NCBI GenBank assembly: GCA_019752535.1
Contig: JAIEMA010000051.1
Location: forward strand, 1 to 45,327
Source of the DNA: Bacteriovoracaceae bacterium
GTDB lineage: Bacteria; Bdellovibrionota; Bacteriovoracia; Bacteriovoracales; Bacteriovoracaceae
Length of the DNA stretch: 45,327 bases
Reading direction: 5' to 3'
Position numbers and translations under genes: made by a program. Shown in pieces: positions 24,505 to 34,642 of the stretch; position 1 is the stretch's first letter; each line of letters begins with the position of its first letter. Under the pieces are notes generated by a model that did not search any database, had not been told where the DNA came from, and worked only from the letters and a program-made list of their open reading frames with translations.

Positions 24505-25179
24505 ATGAGTGCTGCCGTCTCGCGCTATTTCTCTTCATCCATTGGACGCAAGCAGTTGATTGCCCTTTCGGGTCTTCTTCTTTGCGGATTTTTGGTGACT
24601 CACTTGCTTGGAAATTTTCTTCTCCTTGTTGGAGCAGAAGCTTTCAATCTTTACGCTCACAAACTCATCTCCATGGGGCCTTTGCTCTATGTGGCTGAGG
24701 CCGGTCTTGCGGGATTATTTGTTCTTCACTTGGGTTTAGCGATTAAGCTCACGATTGAAAATAAAGTGGCCCGTGGTCAAAAGTATTATGTGAAAAACCG
24801 CACGGGTCGTGGTGAAACGATAATGAGTGCCTCAATGCCCTACACAGGATTGATCCTCTTGGCTTTCCTCATTTCACACTTGATTCATTTCAAATTCGGC
24901 CCACACTACTCCACAGATATCAACGGTGTGATTGTGAGAGATCTATACAAGACTGTTGTCGAATTTTTCAGAAGTCCACTTAACACGGCTTGGTATGTGA
25001 TCTCAATGGCCGCCGCCGCTCTTCATACCTCTCACGGTTTCTCGAGTGCCTTCCAAAGTTTTGGATTCAATCATGGCACCTGGACTCCGAAGGTTAAACT
25101 CTTGGGTGTGGTCTACGCCATTTTTGTTGCAGGTGGCTTTGCTTTGATTTCTGTCCTCTTGCATGTGAAAGGAGCTTAA
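24505..25179 (+). CDS. sdhC: Succinate dehydrogenase cytochrome b subunit (B-type, di-heme)
   Basis: 224 residues with five predicted membrane helices, the layout of the cytochrome b558-type anchor of B-type succinate:quinone reductases (TIGR02046). Candidate axial heme His are at 33 (VTHLLGN), 75 (LHLGLAI), 125/128 (ISHLIHF) and 174/177 (LHTSHG), enough for two b hemes. No sdhD is present, as expected for this type. AGGAG lies eleven bases before the ATG. First gene of sdhCAB; 1 bp separates it from sdhA. Confidence 0.9.
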   Translation: MSAAVSRYFSSSIGRKQLIALSGLLLCGFLVTHLLGNFLLLVGAEAFNLYAHKLISMGPLLYVAEAGLAGLFVLHLGLAIKLTIENKVARGQKYYVKNRTGRGETIMSASMPYTGLILLAFLISHLIHFKFGPHYSTDINGVIVRDLYKTVVEFFRSPLNTAWYVISMAAAALHTSHGFSSAFQSFGFNHGTWTPKVKLLGVVYAIFVAGGFALISVLLHVKGA

Positions 25180-25180
25180 G

Positions 25181-27103
25181 ATGAGCACTAATATACTTGA
25201 TAGCAAAATTCCTTCAGGCCCCTTAAGTGAAAAGTGGGACAAGCACCGCTTTGATATGAAGCTGGTGAATCCGGCCAACAAAAGAAAATTCACTGTTATC
25301 GTTGTAGGAACTGGTCTTGCTGGTGGCGCCGCTGCTGCGACTCTCGCTGAACTTGGCTACAACGTTCACGCTTTCTGTATTCAAGATTCTCCTCGTCGCG
25401 CTCACTCGATCGCAGCTCAGGGCGGAATCAACGCCGCTAAAAACTATCAAAACGATGGCGACTCCATTAAGCGCCTCTTCTATGATACTGTGAAAGGCGG
25501 CGATTACCGTTCACGTGAAGCCAACGTCTATCGTCTCGCTCAAGTGTCAAACAACATCATCGATCAAATGGTCGCTCAAGGTGTGCCCTTCGCTCGCGAG
25601 TACGGTGGCTACCTTGATAACCGCTCATTTGGTGGGGCTCAAGTTTCAAGAACTTTCTATGCTCGCGGTCAAACCGGCCAGCAGCTTCTTCTCGGTGCCT
25701 ATTCAGGCATGATGAAGATGGTGAACAAGGGCAAAATTAAAATGTTCAATCGTCGCGAGATGATGGACCTTGTGGTTGTTAACAATCAAGCGCGCGGAAT
25801 TATCACACGTAATCTCATCAATGGAGAACTCGAGCGCCATGTGGCCGATGCTGTTCTTCTTTGTACAGGTGGATACGGTAACGTGTTCTTCCTTTCAACC
25901 AATGCGATGGCCAGTAACGTGACTGCCGCTTGGAGATCTCACAAGCGTGGCGCTTATATGGCGAATCCATGCTTCACACAAATTCACCCGACTTGTATTC
26001 CTGTTCATGGTGATTACCAATCAAAACTCACGTTGATGTCTGAATCACTTCGTAACGATGGTCGCGTTTGGGTTCCGAAAAAACAAAACGACACACGCAA
26101 GCCCAATGATATCCCTGAAGATGAGCGCGATTATTACCTCGAGCGCGTTTACCCATCATTCGGTAACCTCGCTCCCCGTGACGTCTCTTCTCGCCAAGCG
26201 AAGTACCGCTGTGATGAGGGTTTAGGCGTGGGCGCTACGAAGCTCGCTGTTTATCTTGATTTCCGTGATGCGATCAAGCGTGATGGCGAATCAACGATTG
26301 CTGGAAGATACGGCAACTTGTTTGAAATGTATGAGCGTATCGTAGGAGATAATCCTTATAAAACTCCGATGATGATCTATCCTGCTGTTCACTACACGAT
26401 GGGCGGATTGTGGGTGGATTACAATCTTCAATCAACGATTCCAGGTCTGCATGTTTTAGGCGAAGCGAATTTCTCTGATCACGGGGCAAACCGTCTTGGT
26501 GCGTCTGCTCTCATGCAAGGTCTAGCTGATGGCTACTTTGTTATTCCTTATACTTTGGGTCACTACTTTGGCTCAAATAAGATTGATAAAGTCACAACTG
26601 ATCATGAGGCTTTCAAAGAAGCAGAAAATCGCGTGAAGATGGCCGATACGAAATTGCTTAACATGAAAGGCAGCCGCTCTGTGGACGACTTCCATAAAGA
26701 TCTGGGCCACATCATGTGGGATCATGTCGGTATGGCCAGAAATGAGAAAGGTCTTAAAGGGGCGATCGCTGATATCAGAAAATTGCGCGAGCAATTCTGG
26801 CAAGACCTTAAGGTCCCTGCTGATAATGGCAACTATAACTTCGAACTTCATAAGGCTAATCGTGTGGCCGATTTCTTAGAACTTGGCGAACTGATGGCCC
26901 TTGATGCACTTGAGAGAAAAGAGTCTTGCGGAGGTCACTTCCGTGAAGAATTCCAAACTCAAGACGGAGAAGCTGTTCGTAATGATGAGCAATTCTGTCA
27001 TGTGGCCGCTTGGGAATTTGCTGGCGAGAAAGCCAGCCCTATTCGTCACACAGAAGAACTTAAGTACGAAAACGTTCACCTCTCAACCAGATCTTATAAG
27101 TAA
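25181..27103 (+). CDS. sdhA: Succinate dehydrogenase flavoprotein subunit
   Basis: 640 residues. FAD-binding [15 protein letters not shown] at 43-57, then [15 protein letters not shown] with the covalent-FAD His at 75, and the active-site regions HPTCIPV and YTMGGLWVD, with [12 protein letters not shown] near the end of the FAD domain. Length and motifs match the B-type SdhA/FrdA group. Oxidises succinate to fumarate on the cytoplasmic face, passing electrons to SdhB. Codon use is strongly biased, as for a highly expressed gene. Confidence 0.95.
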   Translation: MSTNILDSKIPSGPLSEKWDKHRFDMKLVNPANKRKFTVIVVGTGLAGGAAAATLAELGYNVHAFCIQDSPRRAHSIAAQGGINAAKNYQNDGDSIKRLFYDTVKGGDYRSREANVYRLAQVSNNIIDQMVAQGVPFAREYGGYLDNRSFGGAQVSRTFYARGQTGQQLLLGAYSGMMKMVNKGKIKMFNRREMMDLVVVNNQARGIITRNLINGELERHVADAVLLCTGGYGNVFFLSTNAMASNVTAAWRSHKRGAYMANPCFTQIHPTCIPVHGDYQSKLTLMSESLRNDGRVWVPKKQNDTRKPNDIPEDERDYYLERVYPSFGNLAPRDVSSRQAKYRCDEGLGVGATKLAVYLDFRDAIKRDGESTIAGRYGNLFEMYERIVGDNPYKTPMMIYPAVHYTMGGLWVDYNLQSTIPGLHVLGEANFSDHGANRLGASALMQGLADGYFVIPYTLGHYFGSNKIDKVTTDHEAFKEAENRVKMADTKLLNMKGSRSVDDFHKDLGHIMWDHVGMARNEKGLKGAIADIRKLREQFWQDLKVPADNGNYNFELHKANRVADFLELGELMALDALERKESCGGHFREEFQTQDGEAVRNDEQFCHVAAWEFAGEKASPIRHTEELKYENVHLSTRSYK

Positions 27104-27114
27104 GGAGACATTGT

Positions 27115-27903
27115 ATGTCTGATAACGCAAATATGACGATCTATCTTAAAGTCTGGCGCCAAACGAGTGCGGCTTCAGAGGGAAAATTTGTCGATTACAA
27201 AGTCGATCACGTCTCTCCTGATATGTCGTTTCTTGAAATGTTTGATGTCCTCAATAATGAATTAGTTCACAAAGGTGAAGACCCGATCGCTTTTGATCAC
27301 GACTGTCGCGAAGGAATTTGTGGCATGTGTTCAATGATGATCAATGGTAAAGCTCACGGAGGCCAAAAAGGCACAACCACTTGTCAGCTTCACATGAGAA
27401 AGTTTAAGTCGGGCGACTCTATTGTCGTTGAGCCTTGGCGTGCAAAAGCCTTTCCACTCGTTAAGGACTTAGTTGTTGATCGCTCAGCCTTTGATAAAAT
27501 TATTCAAGCCGGTGGATACACAACTGCTCAAACTGGTAATGCTCCAGACGCAAACGCTAACTTGATTCCAAAGACCATCGCTGATGAGGCGATGGATGCA
27601 GCGGCTTGTATCGGTTGTGGCGCTTGTGTGGCTTCTTGTCCGAATGGCTCTGCGATGCTTTTCATGGGAGCCAAAATCTCTCAACTCGCGCTTCTTCCAC
27701 AAGGTCAGCCTGAAGCTCCTAAGCGTGCACTTGAAATGGTTAAAACTCACGATGAGCTACTTTTCGGTAACTGTACTAACCACGCTGAATGTGAAGCGAC
27801 TTGCCCGAAAGAAATTTCAATCGAACACATTGCCCGCATGAACCGTGAATACACAAAAGCCACTTTCACTTATTATGAAAAAGAGCGCTCAGCAGGCGCT
27901 TAA
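27115..27903 (+). CDS. sdhB: Succinate dehydrogenase iron-sulfur subunit
   Basis: 262 residues with AAGGAG upstream (27103-27114 gap). Three cluster motifs are complete: C64, C69, C72 and C90 for [2Fe-2S]; C165, C168, C171 and C175 ([11 protein letters not shown]) for [4Fe-4S]; C220, C226 and C230 plus C175-region partner for [3Fe-4S]. Transfers electrons from SdhA to the heme/quinone subunit. The next gene's TTG start follows directly after the stop. Confidence 0.95.
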   Translation: MSDNANMTIYLKVWRQTSAASEGKFVDYKVDHVSPDMSFLEMFDVLNNELVHKGEDPIAFDHDCREGICGMCSMMINGKAHGGQKGTTTCQLHMRKFKSGDSIVVEPWRAKAFPLVKDLVVDRSAFDKIIQAGGYTTAQTGNAPDANANLIPKTIADEAMDAAACIGCGACVASCPNGSAMLFMGAKISQLALLPQGQPEAPKRALEMVKTHDELLFGNCTNHAECEATCPKEISIEHIARMNREYTKATFTYYEKERSAGA

Positions 27904-28983
27904 TTGAAACTCTACTCTGATACGATCGCAACTTTCCTGGGTCATGCTGAACGCATGGCCCGGGAAATCCTCTCCAAAGAATGCCAAATAGATGTAGGAC
28001 GAACTCGCTTCACCATTGGTCGCACAACTTGGCCACTCTCTATTGTATGTTTTGAAGATGACTCTCGTTGGGGCTATTTTGAATCCCAGTTTTATCAAAT
28101 TGGCATCAATTCTAAACTTGTAGGCACCATCAAAGACTCAGTTCTTCGCGATTTGATTCGCCATGAACTGGCCCACTATTTGGCGTTTATTTTTTATCCT
28201 CACACCAAGTCAGCTCACGGTGAAGAGTTCAAACTGATTTGTAAAAAGTATCACTGGCCTGAGACCGTGGCGGCGGCCAGTGGGGATCTTCCCTCTCTGA
28301 TTCATGTGGGAGATATGAAATCAGAGGCAATTATAGAGAAGGTGAAAAAGCTTCTCTCACTTGCGAGTTCAGACAATCCACACGAAGCAGAGCTTGCCAC
28401 TTTGAAGGCAAATCAACTCATTTTAAAGTATCACATCGAAAAGAGTGATCTTCAGGACTCTAAAGAGTTTTGTGTTTCTACTTTGATGGAATCTTCAAAG
28501 AAGAATTCACTCATGCTCGCGATCTATGAAATCCTGACTCATTTTTTAGTCAAACCATTGCTTTTTTATGGGCGAGGTTGTGTACGCTTAGAAGCAGCAG
28601 GAGATCGAGAGCAAATTAAGCTCGCCCACTACATCACGGACTATCTAGTGCTCGAATTAGAATCTCTTTGGAAAAGTGAATCCAAGAGACTTGATCTCAA
28701 AGGGCTAAGAGCTAAAAACTCATTCTATGTGGGCATTGCCAAAGGTTTTAGTGAGAAGCTCACACAATCTCGCACTCAATTTACTCCTGTTGAATCAAAG
28801 GGATTAATCAAGGTTGAGGGTCAACTTAAGGCACAGTTTGATAAGTTTATTGGGGGTCTCTCTTCAAGCACTTCTGGACAAGTTTTAGATTCGAAAGCCT
28901 TAGAATCTGGAAAACAGAAAGGAAGAGACTTGAGTATCCGCTCAGCAATTAAATCTACTGAGAAGGTATATCGTCTAAGCTGA
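27904..28983 (+). CDS. SprT-like metalloprotease fused to DUF2786
   Basis: 359 residues. The N-terminal part has LIRHELAHYLAF (HELAH at 87-91) and a third candidate zinc ligand His 105 (SAHGEEFK), the SprT-like pattern. Residues ~143-182 (EKVKKLLSLASSDNPHEAEL, KANQLILKYHI) match DUF2786. The remaining ~180 residues are unassigned. Start is TTG directly after the sdhB stop, so it would be translated by coupling or re-initiation; no better start is seen because the next in-frame ATG is at residue 18. SprT proteins act on DNA-protein crosslinks in eukaryotes, but the bacterial role is unclear. Its 3' end overlaps the convergent transglutaminase-like gene by 29 bp. Confidence 0.75.
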   Translation: MKLYSDTIATFLGHAERMAREILSKECQIDVGRTRFTIGRTTWPLSIVCFEDDSRWGYFESQFYQIGINSKLVGTIKDSVLRDLIRHELAHYLAFIFYPHTKSAHGEEFKLICKKYHWPETVAAASGDLPSLIHVGDMKSEAIIEKVKKLLSLASSDNPHEAELATLKANQLILKYHIEKSDLQDSKEFCVSTLMESSKKNSLMLAIYEILTHFLVKPLLFYGRGCVRLEAAGDREQIKLAHYITDYLVLELESLWKSESKRLDLKGLRAKNSFYVGIAKGFSEKLTQSRTQFTPVESKGLIKVEGQLKAQFDKFIGGLSSSTSGQVLDSKALESGKQKGRDLSIRSAIKSTEKVYRLS

Positions 28984-31057
28984 ATTTCTTTTTCTTCTTT
29001 TTGGCATTAAATTTAATTTTTAAAGTCGCCCCTGCAAACGGTTCTGGCTTCATCGTTGAGGTCGTCATTCCCACCCAACCACTTACACTATAAGTCGCTC
29101 CACCATTTTTTGAGAGAAAATTTTGTCCCACACTTAACTTATAGCCATCATTTTGATTGAAGTTTTGCAGCAGATTAATGTTTTGAAGAGAATTGCCAAT
29201 ATTCATGGCCTTCATTCCACCTTGATAGGAGAGCATCACTGACGTGTTATTCACAATCACACCAGTTGAGAGTATGAGTCGATTACCGACTCGACTCATG
29301 ATGAGACTATTGTTGGTGAAGAGAGTGGTTTGTGAATTTAGATTTTTTTGAATAGAAAAATCTGTCTTTAAGGCATTAAAACTGAAAGGAGCAATATTGC
29401 TTGGAAGGGCAGAGAAATCAGTCATGAGGTTTTGATTTTTAAGTCCTAGATTCGTCTCTAGACTCATTCCACCAGCTATCGCCAATCCATTTTTCTTATA
29501 CTCTCCCAGAACTCCGGCAAAGGTTTTAAGGTTTGCATCGCCTGTGGAGAAGCCACCAGCAAAGCTTGCAAACATATCTAACTCATATCCAACAAGTCCT
29601 TTAAACTGAAAGTGAGGCGTTTCAAACAGGCTGATGATCTGGCCGCCTTTCATGTTGAGATAGACATAATACTGATTCACCATCTGTTCTTGAGGGAGCT
29701 GAACAAAATTATTAGCAAGCCCGATGGAGAAGTATTTACTTTTTCTTTGAACACATTTTTTAAGTTTTGGATCATAGCCGTAGAGTTTATTAAAAACTTG
29801 ATGACTGACGGCCACACCATAAACTTCCGCATTATCAACTCGTCCTTCATAAATGACGATGCCTTCACTCACCACTCGCTCTTTGACTCCTCCATCTTCT
29901 GTTGAAGCCACTTTGATTTTATCATTTTGAAAGGTAAATTTCTCAAGACTAAAATTTTCATTCGCCGGCATCGCGCCTTCAATTTGGCCTTGGCTCTTAA
30001 ACAGTGACGCCATCATACTGCCAAGTGGTGTAGGAATTGTGGCGATCTGTTGCATCTCACCATCTCCCCCATTGGAAGATTTATTTTTAAAAATTCTCAA
30101 TTGCATACCGACATCACCCCAAGAGGTGGCGGGTACCGGCATAATTGAATTTCCATCATTCAAGGCTTGCTCTTCATAGCGTCCATAATTGACGACCATA
30201 AGTTTGTTAGGATCCTTTGGGTCTACGACAGAGGTGACCACGTGTTGATCTCCGGCCATGGCGTAGCCTACTGTGAAAGCTTCCCAACCTCTCTGTTCTG
30301 CAAATTTTGCAACCATACTGTGAATGTCTCCACAAATACCGGCCTTGGTCTGCATAATTTGATCAAAAGGAGAAACCACTCCGAGTCCTGCTCCCTCTTG
30401 TTGTTTAAATTTTGAGCGCTGATCGTTATAGTCGGCCCATCCGGCAACTGTGCTGAGAAATTCCAGGTACTGCTGATCTGTTAATTGAGCCGATAGACCT
30501 TTAAAAGTCGTCATCATCTCATCGTAGTTTTTTGTTTTCTGAAGATTACGCAAAATAAGTGCGCCATAAAAATCTTCTTTATTGCGGCCCCAATAGTTGG
30601 CCAATTTTTTTGCCTCTGCATCGAGGGAAGCTTGATTAGTAATTGCCGTTTCTGGATGTGTCGGTGAACTGTAAAATGAATCAAGCATCCCCTGATGAGA
30701 CGTAAATGACTGATCCCCAGTTCCTCTGATTCGATGATCGCCTCTAACATCAGTGGGAATATATTTTGCTTCAAAAAGAACTTTCCAGCCTTGCTTGGCA
30801 TAAGATTCAGAGAGCAGAGATTTTTTTAAGGAATCACAACTCATCTCTTGAGGAACATCCTCAAGGCATCCGCCCACTGATTGAGATGCTGAAACCTGCT
30901 GTTCTAGATCGACTGTGGCATTAACAACATCTGCATTTTTCTGCAAAGACTCATTCGTGACGACATCTACAACATTAGAGAATGTCTCATCCAAATTGGC
31001 TTGGGCCATCACTTTGACGTGACTAAAAAGAAGAATGAATGTGATAAAAAATTTCAC
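28955..31057 (-). CDS. Secreted transglutaminase-like protein with C-terminal beta-rich domain
   Basis: 700 residues. N-terminal signal peptide (KFFITFILLFSHVKVMAQA). Residues 225-285 carry a papain-like transglutaminase triad: ICGDIHSMVAKFAE (C242), DQHVVTSVVDP (H272, D279). Residues ~300-700 alternate strands and look like an outer-membrane-type or large beta domain, ending in a very Lys-rich tail (NAKKKKKKF). I do not recognise a named full-length family. It is probably an envelope protein that cross-links or cleaves amide bonds, by inference. The divergent thioesterase gene lies across a 101-bp spacer holding an inverted repeat (31094-31112). Confidence 0.65.
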   Translation of the reverse strand: MKFFITFILLFSHVKVMAQANLDETFSNVVDVVTNESLQKNADVVNATVDLEQQVSASQSVGGCLEDVPQEMSCDSLKKSLLSESYAKQGWKVLFEAKYIPTDVRGDHRIRGTGDQSFTSHQGMLDSFYSSPTHPETAITNQASLDAEAKKLANYWGRNKEDFYGALILRNLQKTKNYDEMMTTFKGLSAQLTDQQYLEFLSTVAGWADYNDQRSKFKQQEGAGLGVVSPFDQIMQTKAGICGDIHSMVAKFAEQRGWEAFTVGYAMAGDQHVVTSVVDPKDPNKLMVVNYGRYEEQALNDGNSIMPVPATSWGDVGMQLRIFKNKSSNGGDGEMQQIATIPTPLGSMMASLFKSQGQIEGAMPANENFSLEKFTFQNDKIKVASTEDGGVKERVVSEGIVIYEGRVDNAEVYGVAVSHQVFNKLYGYDPKLKKCVQRKSKYFSIGLANNFVQLPQEQMVNQYYVYLNMKGGQIISLFETPHFQFKGLVGYELDMFASFAGGFSTGDANLKTFAGVLGEYKKNGLAIAGGMSLETNLGLKNQNLMTDFSALPSNIAPFSFNALKTDFSIQKNLNSQTTLFTNNSLIMSRVGNRLILSTGVIVNNTSVMLSYQGGMKAMNIGNSLQNINLLQNFNQNDGYKLSVGQNFLSKNGGATYSVSGWVGMTTSTMKPEPFAGATLKIKFNAKKKKKKFSLDDIPSQ

Positions 31058-31093
31058 CGTAACTTATCGTCTTTTCTCGGTCTTTATTGAGTA

Positions 31094-31112
31094 CCCGACT
31101 CTTGTTGTCGGG
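31094..31112. repeat. Inverted repeat in divergent spacer
   Basis: CCCGAC-N7-GTCGGG lies between the starts at 31057 (minus) and 31159 (plus). No T-run follows on either strand, so an operator is more likely than a terminator. Confidence 0.35.
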
Positions 31113-31158
31113 AGCGCCAAAGACTAGACCCAGACTGGCAAGATGATTAAGATAGCTT

Positions 31159-31614
31159 ATGGATATTTTAGAACAATTTGCGCCCTACTTTCGCTCTGTT
31201 AATCATTTCGATAAGGACAATGGGCTGCAGTTTGAAATCATTAATCCGGGCGAGATTATTTATCGTTTGACGATTTTGGAGAAACACTTGAGCTCTCCAA
31301 ATGTGGCCCATGGGGCAACGATCGCCGGATTCATGGATTGCGTGCTTGGCCTCTCGGCCCTCTCTTTAGCTCTCACGCAAGGTAATCTCACTTCAACGGT
31401 TGAGTTTAAACTTAATTTTATTCGACCTGCTCACTTAGGAGACAAGCTCATTGGAAGTGGACGCATCGACTACAAAGGTAAATCCCTCATCATCGCTTCT
31501 GGTGATGTAAAGCTTGAGACAGGTGAACTGGTGGCCAAGGGCCTTGGAACATTCAACACCTATCCACTTGAGAAAAAAGGCGAGATGTATGCTTCACTCA
31601 CCAGCAAGAATTAA
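31159..31614 (+). CDS. Hotdog-fold thioesterase (PaaI-like)
   Basis: 151 residues. The PaaI-like helix motif is NVAHGATIAGFMDCVLGLSA, with the catalytic acidic residue in the FMD segment, and the strands LTSTVEFKLNFIRPAHLGD and GRIDYKGKSLIIASGDV complete the hotdog fold. It likely hydrolyses an acyl- or aryl-CoA; substrate unknown. TAAGAT lies five bases before the ATG and no Shine-Dalgarno is evident. The DUF423 gene starts inside its 3' end. Confidence 0.8.
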   Translation: MDILEQFAPYFRSVNHFDKDNGLQFEIINPGEIIYRLTILEKHLSSPNVAHGATIAGFMDCVLGLSALSLALTQGNLTSTVEFKLNFIRPAHLGDKLIGSGRIDYKGKSLIIASGDVKLETGELVAKGLGTFNTYPLEKKGEMYASLTSKN

Positions 31615-31999
31615 TCGCGACGCTCGCCTCACACTTATCACTGCTGGCTCATTTATGTTCTTAGGAGTTTTACTGGGCGCATTCGGAGCTCATGGACTCA
31701 AGAAAATGGTAGAGCCTAATCTTCTAGAAACTTGGGAGACGGGTGCACGCTACCTTCTTCTTCATGCGCTCGCTTTATTTGGATTAGGTCTCACTATTCA
31801 AGCTTGTAAAATCAAACTCACCTGGGTCACTCGCTTGATCACTCTTGGAACGATCATTTTTAGCTTTGATTGTTTTCTTTATGTTTTAAGCGGCGTGAAA
31901 TTTTTTGCCATCATCGTTCCTGTTGGGGGAACGCTACTGCTTGTGGGCTGGGGATTATTTATTTGGCAGATGTGCTTTTTTACCAGACGAGATCTTTAA
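31589..31999 (+). CDS. DUF423 family small membrane protein
   Basis: 136 residues from the ATG at 31589, which overlaps the thioesterase gene by 26 bp; the longer in-frame reading is charged and lies in that gene. Four hydrophobic helices, with the family pattern FLGVLLGAFGAHGLK, a WETGARYLLLHALAL helix and FSFDCFLYVL, and the C-terminal PVGGTLLLVGW helix. Inner-membrane protein of unknown function. Its stop overlaps the stop of the convergent queE by 4 bp. Confidence 0.85.
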   Translation: MLHSPARINRDARLTLITAGSFMFLGVLLGAFGAHGLKKMVEPNLLETWETGARYLLLHALALFGLGLTIQACKIKLTWVTRLITLGTIIFSFDCFLYVLSGVKFFAIIVPVGGTLLLVGWGLFIWQMCFFTRRDL

Positions 32000-32709
32000 A
32001 CGTTCTTCGCGTCCGCACCGTAGAGCCATTTGTGTTGCTGACCAATCACTCTAAAAGGTGCGCCCCAGTCTTCATTGAGTTTCATGACTTCTTGGAATCT
32101 CTTCAATGGCATTTTCTCGCCCGGAGAAAAACAAGGAGTAAGCACCCATGGAATCGGATGGGCTCCGACTTGTTCATCAATCTGTCTTCTCGCTTCAAAT
32201 GCTGCACCAAAGTCAGCATTGTCAGCAATCACGGCTTTGATTTGACCTTTATGACCGTATTCGCGAATGAAGCGCGCTAGAAGCTCTAAGCTTGTGCGCA
32301 CACCAGTTGAAGGCGTTTTAAAATCAAAGGAAATAAAATCAGCGGCTTTAAATACATCATCTACAATTCTTGAGCCCGCTGCTTCTAGATTAATCCAATA
32401 ACCTTTAAGTTTGAGATCAATCATTAATTCCATCAGCGCTGGAACATGCTGAGGATGAAGTGGATCTCCACCTGTGATAGAAACTCTTCTCAAGGGCCAG
32501 CGCCCTTCTGAAGCAAGCTCATCCACTTTCGCCAAGACGGCTTCCATCTCCATCGCCGCTTCAGGTTTAAACTCCCAAGTATCTTTTGAGTCGCAATTCA
32601 CGCAGCCAATCGCACAGCCCTGAAAACGAATAAAAATTTGAGGCGATCCAAGCTGGACTCCCTCACCTTCGGTTGCTCTGTATATCGTGTTGATGAGAAT
32701 TTTAGTCAT
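31996..32709 (-). CDS. queE: 7-carboxy-7-deazaguanine synthase
   Basis: 237 residues from the ATG at 32709, which overlaps the preceding gene's stop (ATGA). Radical-SAM protein: FIRFQGCAIGCVNCDS with the cluster ligands C32, C36 and C39, then SITGGDPLHP and the FDFKTPSTG region. YRATEGEGVQLGSP at the N-terminus is the substrate-binding start of QueE. It makes 7-carboxy-7-deazaguanine, the first committed step to queuosine after QueD. No queC or queD is in the window. Confidence 0.9.
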   Translation of the reverse strand: MTKILINTIYRATEGEGVQLGSPQIFIRFQGCAIGCVNCDSKDTWEFKPEAAMEMEAVLAKVDELASEGRWPLRRVSITGGDPLHPQHVPALMELMIDLKLKGYWINLEAAGSRIVDDVFKAADFISFDFKTPSTGVRTSLELLARFIREYGHKGQIKAVIADNADFGAAFEARRQIDEQVGAHPIPWVLTPCFSPGEKMPLKRFQEVMKLNEDWGAPFRVIGQQHKWLYGADAKNV

Positions 32710-33134
32710 TTTGAGCAATCCTCATACTCATAATCCCAAACTTGCATGCAGTTCAATATTACAGTTTCTTCTGTTGTATCGCCCTGTTCATCAACATCTA
32801 AAACGAGTTTCAAATCTCCCGTTACCGTTGAGGTTTTACTCGCAAATGTGGCGACGATTGACTCGAGATTTCTTTCTCCAAACTTTTGGAACACATGATA
32901 GGTATCATGTGCAGAATCGATGACTCGTTTTCCAATATGGAGCTCTTCGGGAGCATTTCCTAAAGCAATCGAGATCGCGGCTTGGGACTCATTTTGGCAT
33001 CCATCAAAATCAGAATAGAATTTCACAGCGACTTTGCTGCTATCCGAAAGATCACCCACGCAAGACTTCTCAATTTGCATCGCAAATGAAGCTTGAGAGA
33101 GAAGCAGAATGAAGAGATAAATCGTGGATTTCAT
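32706..33134 (-). CDS. Secreted protein of unknown function
   Basis: 142 residues with signal peptide KSTIYLFILLLSQASFA. Contains four mature Cys (SCVGDL, DGCQNE, ILNCMQ, YEDCSK), probably two disulfides. No known motif. It lacks a Shine-Dalgarno and is preceded by the best promoter-like arrangement in the window, placing transcription start at the ATG. Forms a two-gene unit with queE (4-bp overlap), which looks coincidental in function. Confidence 0.6.
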   Translation of the reverse strand: MKSTIYLFILLLSQASFAMQIEKSCVGDLSDSSKVAVKFYSDFDGCQNESQAAISIALGNAPEELHIGKRVIDSAHDTYHVFQKFGERNLESIVATFASKTSTVTGDLKLVLDVDEQGDTTEETVILNCMQVWDYEYEDCSK

Positions 33135-33140
33135 GACAGC

Positions 33141-33169
33141 TTTTTACGCCTTTAGGCCCCATTTGTCAT
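33141..33169 (-). promoter_or_regulatory. Promoter-like sequence, leaderless arrangement
   Basis: On the minus strand: ATGACA, 17-bp spacer, TAAAAA, then six bases to the ATG at 33134. The -35 matches five of six consensus bases and the -10 four of six. Confidence 0.45.
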
Positions 33170-33266
33170 TAGACCAACTTGAGTGTGAAAAATATTCTTA
33201 GGCTCAATCTAGCCTCCCCAAAGGACTCTTATCAGGCTAAAATTCCACAAAATCCAGGAGTTTACT

Positions 33267-34109
33267 ATGAAAGCGATCGGCCTTATAGCCCTCATCTCAC
33301 TATGCGCGTGCAATGCAACTCCCACTCGCCCCATCAATAATAAGGATACTATTGGAATAGGGACTGAAACCTCATCGGCGATTAAATCTCAATTGCACCA
33401 TGCTCGAAATATTTCAATTATGACAGCACAAAGTGAAACCACTAACGCCCTCAAACTTCCAAACGGCTACTCGGACATCCCAAGAGTTGCTGAAGCTGAC
33501 GACGGTCGTGGAGCTGACTCACCGGTTGTGAGGGCGGTAAGACCTCCTACAGAATGCGGGCTAGAGGCTAGTTTTGGAACATTGGCCGCAAGAATCCGTG
33601 ATTGTGCGACAAAAAATCCAAATCATTATGAGTGGAAAGGCGCTGCTTCTGGAAATGCTGGAGAGGGAACTTGGAAATTGGTGGCTCGCTCTTCATCAGC
33701 TAAAGAAATTTGGCTAGACGAGACGACGGGAATGATTTGGAGTGATGTGGTTTCAAGTTCAAGCAACTGGTGTCAAGCTTCAGGCAATGATGAATCCCCC
33801 TTTGCTCCGGCCACAATCGATTGCAATGTTGTAGGCGCAGGCGACTCAAAATGTTCGGGGGCATCCATTCTTGGTATTCCAGCTTCAGAAATTTCGTGGA
33901 GACTCCCTACACGTGGAGATCTACTCCAAGCCGATCTTAATGGCTCACGCTTTGTCCTTCCTCGTACAGATGCAGTCATCTGGACGGCGACTCTGAATGG
34001 TTTAAATCGTGATCAAGCTTGGGCTCAATCAATGACGACAGGAATTCTCTCTCTTGCCAATAGAGACACTAATCTTTCTGTTCGCTGTTTAGGTCGACGA
34101 CTCAAGTGA
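33267..34109 (+). CDS. Lipoprotein with DUF1566-like domain
   Basis: 280 residues; CAGGAG before the ATG. Lipobox SLCAC with Cys at 15. The C-terminal ~140 residues have the DUF1566 (Lcl) pattern: EIWLDETTGMIWSDV, SWRLPTRGDLLQA, VIWTATL and VRCLGRR, the W-R-L-P-T core being the hallmark, a module found in surface and adhesive proteins. The middle region is low-complexity. The next gene starts by GTGA overlap with its stop. Confidence 0.75.
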   Translation: MKAIGLIALISLCACNATPTRPINNKDTIGIGTETSSAIKSQLHHARNISIMTAQSETTNALKLPNGYSDIPRVAEADDGRGADSPVVRAVRPPTECGLEASFGTLAARIRDCATKNPNHYEWKGAASGNAGEGTWKLVARSSSAKEIWLDETTGMIWSDVVSSSSNWCQASGNDESPFAPATIDCNVVGAGDSKCSGASILGIPASEISWRLPTRGDLLQADLNGSRFVLPRTDAVIWTATLNGLNRDQAWAQSMTTGILSLANRDTNLSVRCLGRRLK

Positions 34110-34642
34110 GTCTTGAACTAAGCCAAAAATATAATCAAATTTTAGAAGCCCACGCCAAAGAGGGACGCGGACTCACTGTCTTAAGTCCTTCTGATCTCGA
34201 GGCCCTTAAAGCTCAACTTCACTCTCATGAAGAGGAACTCAATTATCAGGCCCTCTTTATTCTGGCCCACAGCTCCTACCCCTTGCGAGAGATGGAGGAA
34301 ATCCTGCTCGCTCAGTTTTCAAAAACTTTGCCTGAGAAAAATTCGATCTGGCTTCTGAACGCTTCAAGAAAACATATTATTCAGGCCAGATTTAAGGATG
34401 GAGAGCGCTTAACTCATGAGTTTTTAGAGGCCCTTCGCTCATGGCTCTACTCTCCCTTTGGAGGGGTTAAAGAGTGGACTTTACGAACGATAGAAGAGTG
34501 TGGCGCTCAGACGATTGTTTTTCGCAGCGATCTTGCTAAAATAAAACCAAGACTGTGGAGTTTGTGGAAAGAGCAAAATCGTACAATCTTAGAACTTATC
34601 GTTTTCATAGAAAGAAGATGGCCATCAAATGAAAAAAAATGA
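34106..34642 (+). CDS. Hypothetical helical cytoplasmic protein
   Basis: 178 residues from GTG overlapping the previous stop (GTGA). Strongly helical, with a pattern that could be two or three HEAT-like repeats (NYQALFILAHSSYPLREMEE, then GVKEWTLRTIEECG). No catalytic motif, signal or membrane segment. Tightly packed with the next gene (14-bp overlap). Function not recognised. Confidence 0.6.
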   Translation: MSLELSQKYNQILEAHAKEGRGLTVLSPSDLEALKAQLHSHEEELNYQALFILAHSSYPLREMEEILLAQFSKTLPEKNSIWLLNASRKHIIQARFKDGERLTHEFLEALRSWLYSPFGGVKEWTLRTIEECGAQTIVFRSDLAKIKPRLWSLWKEQNRTILELIVFIERRWPSNEKK

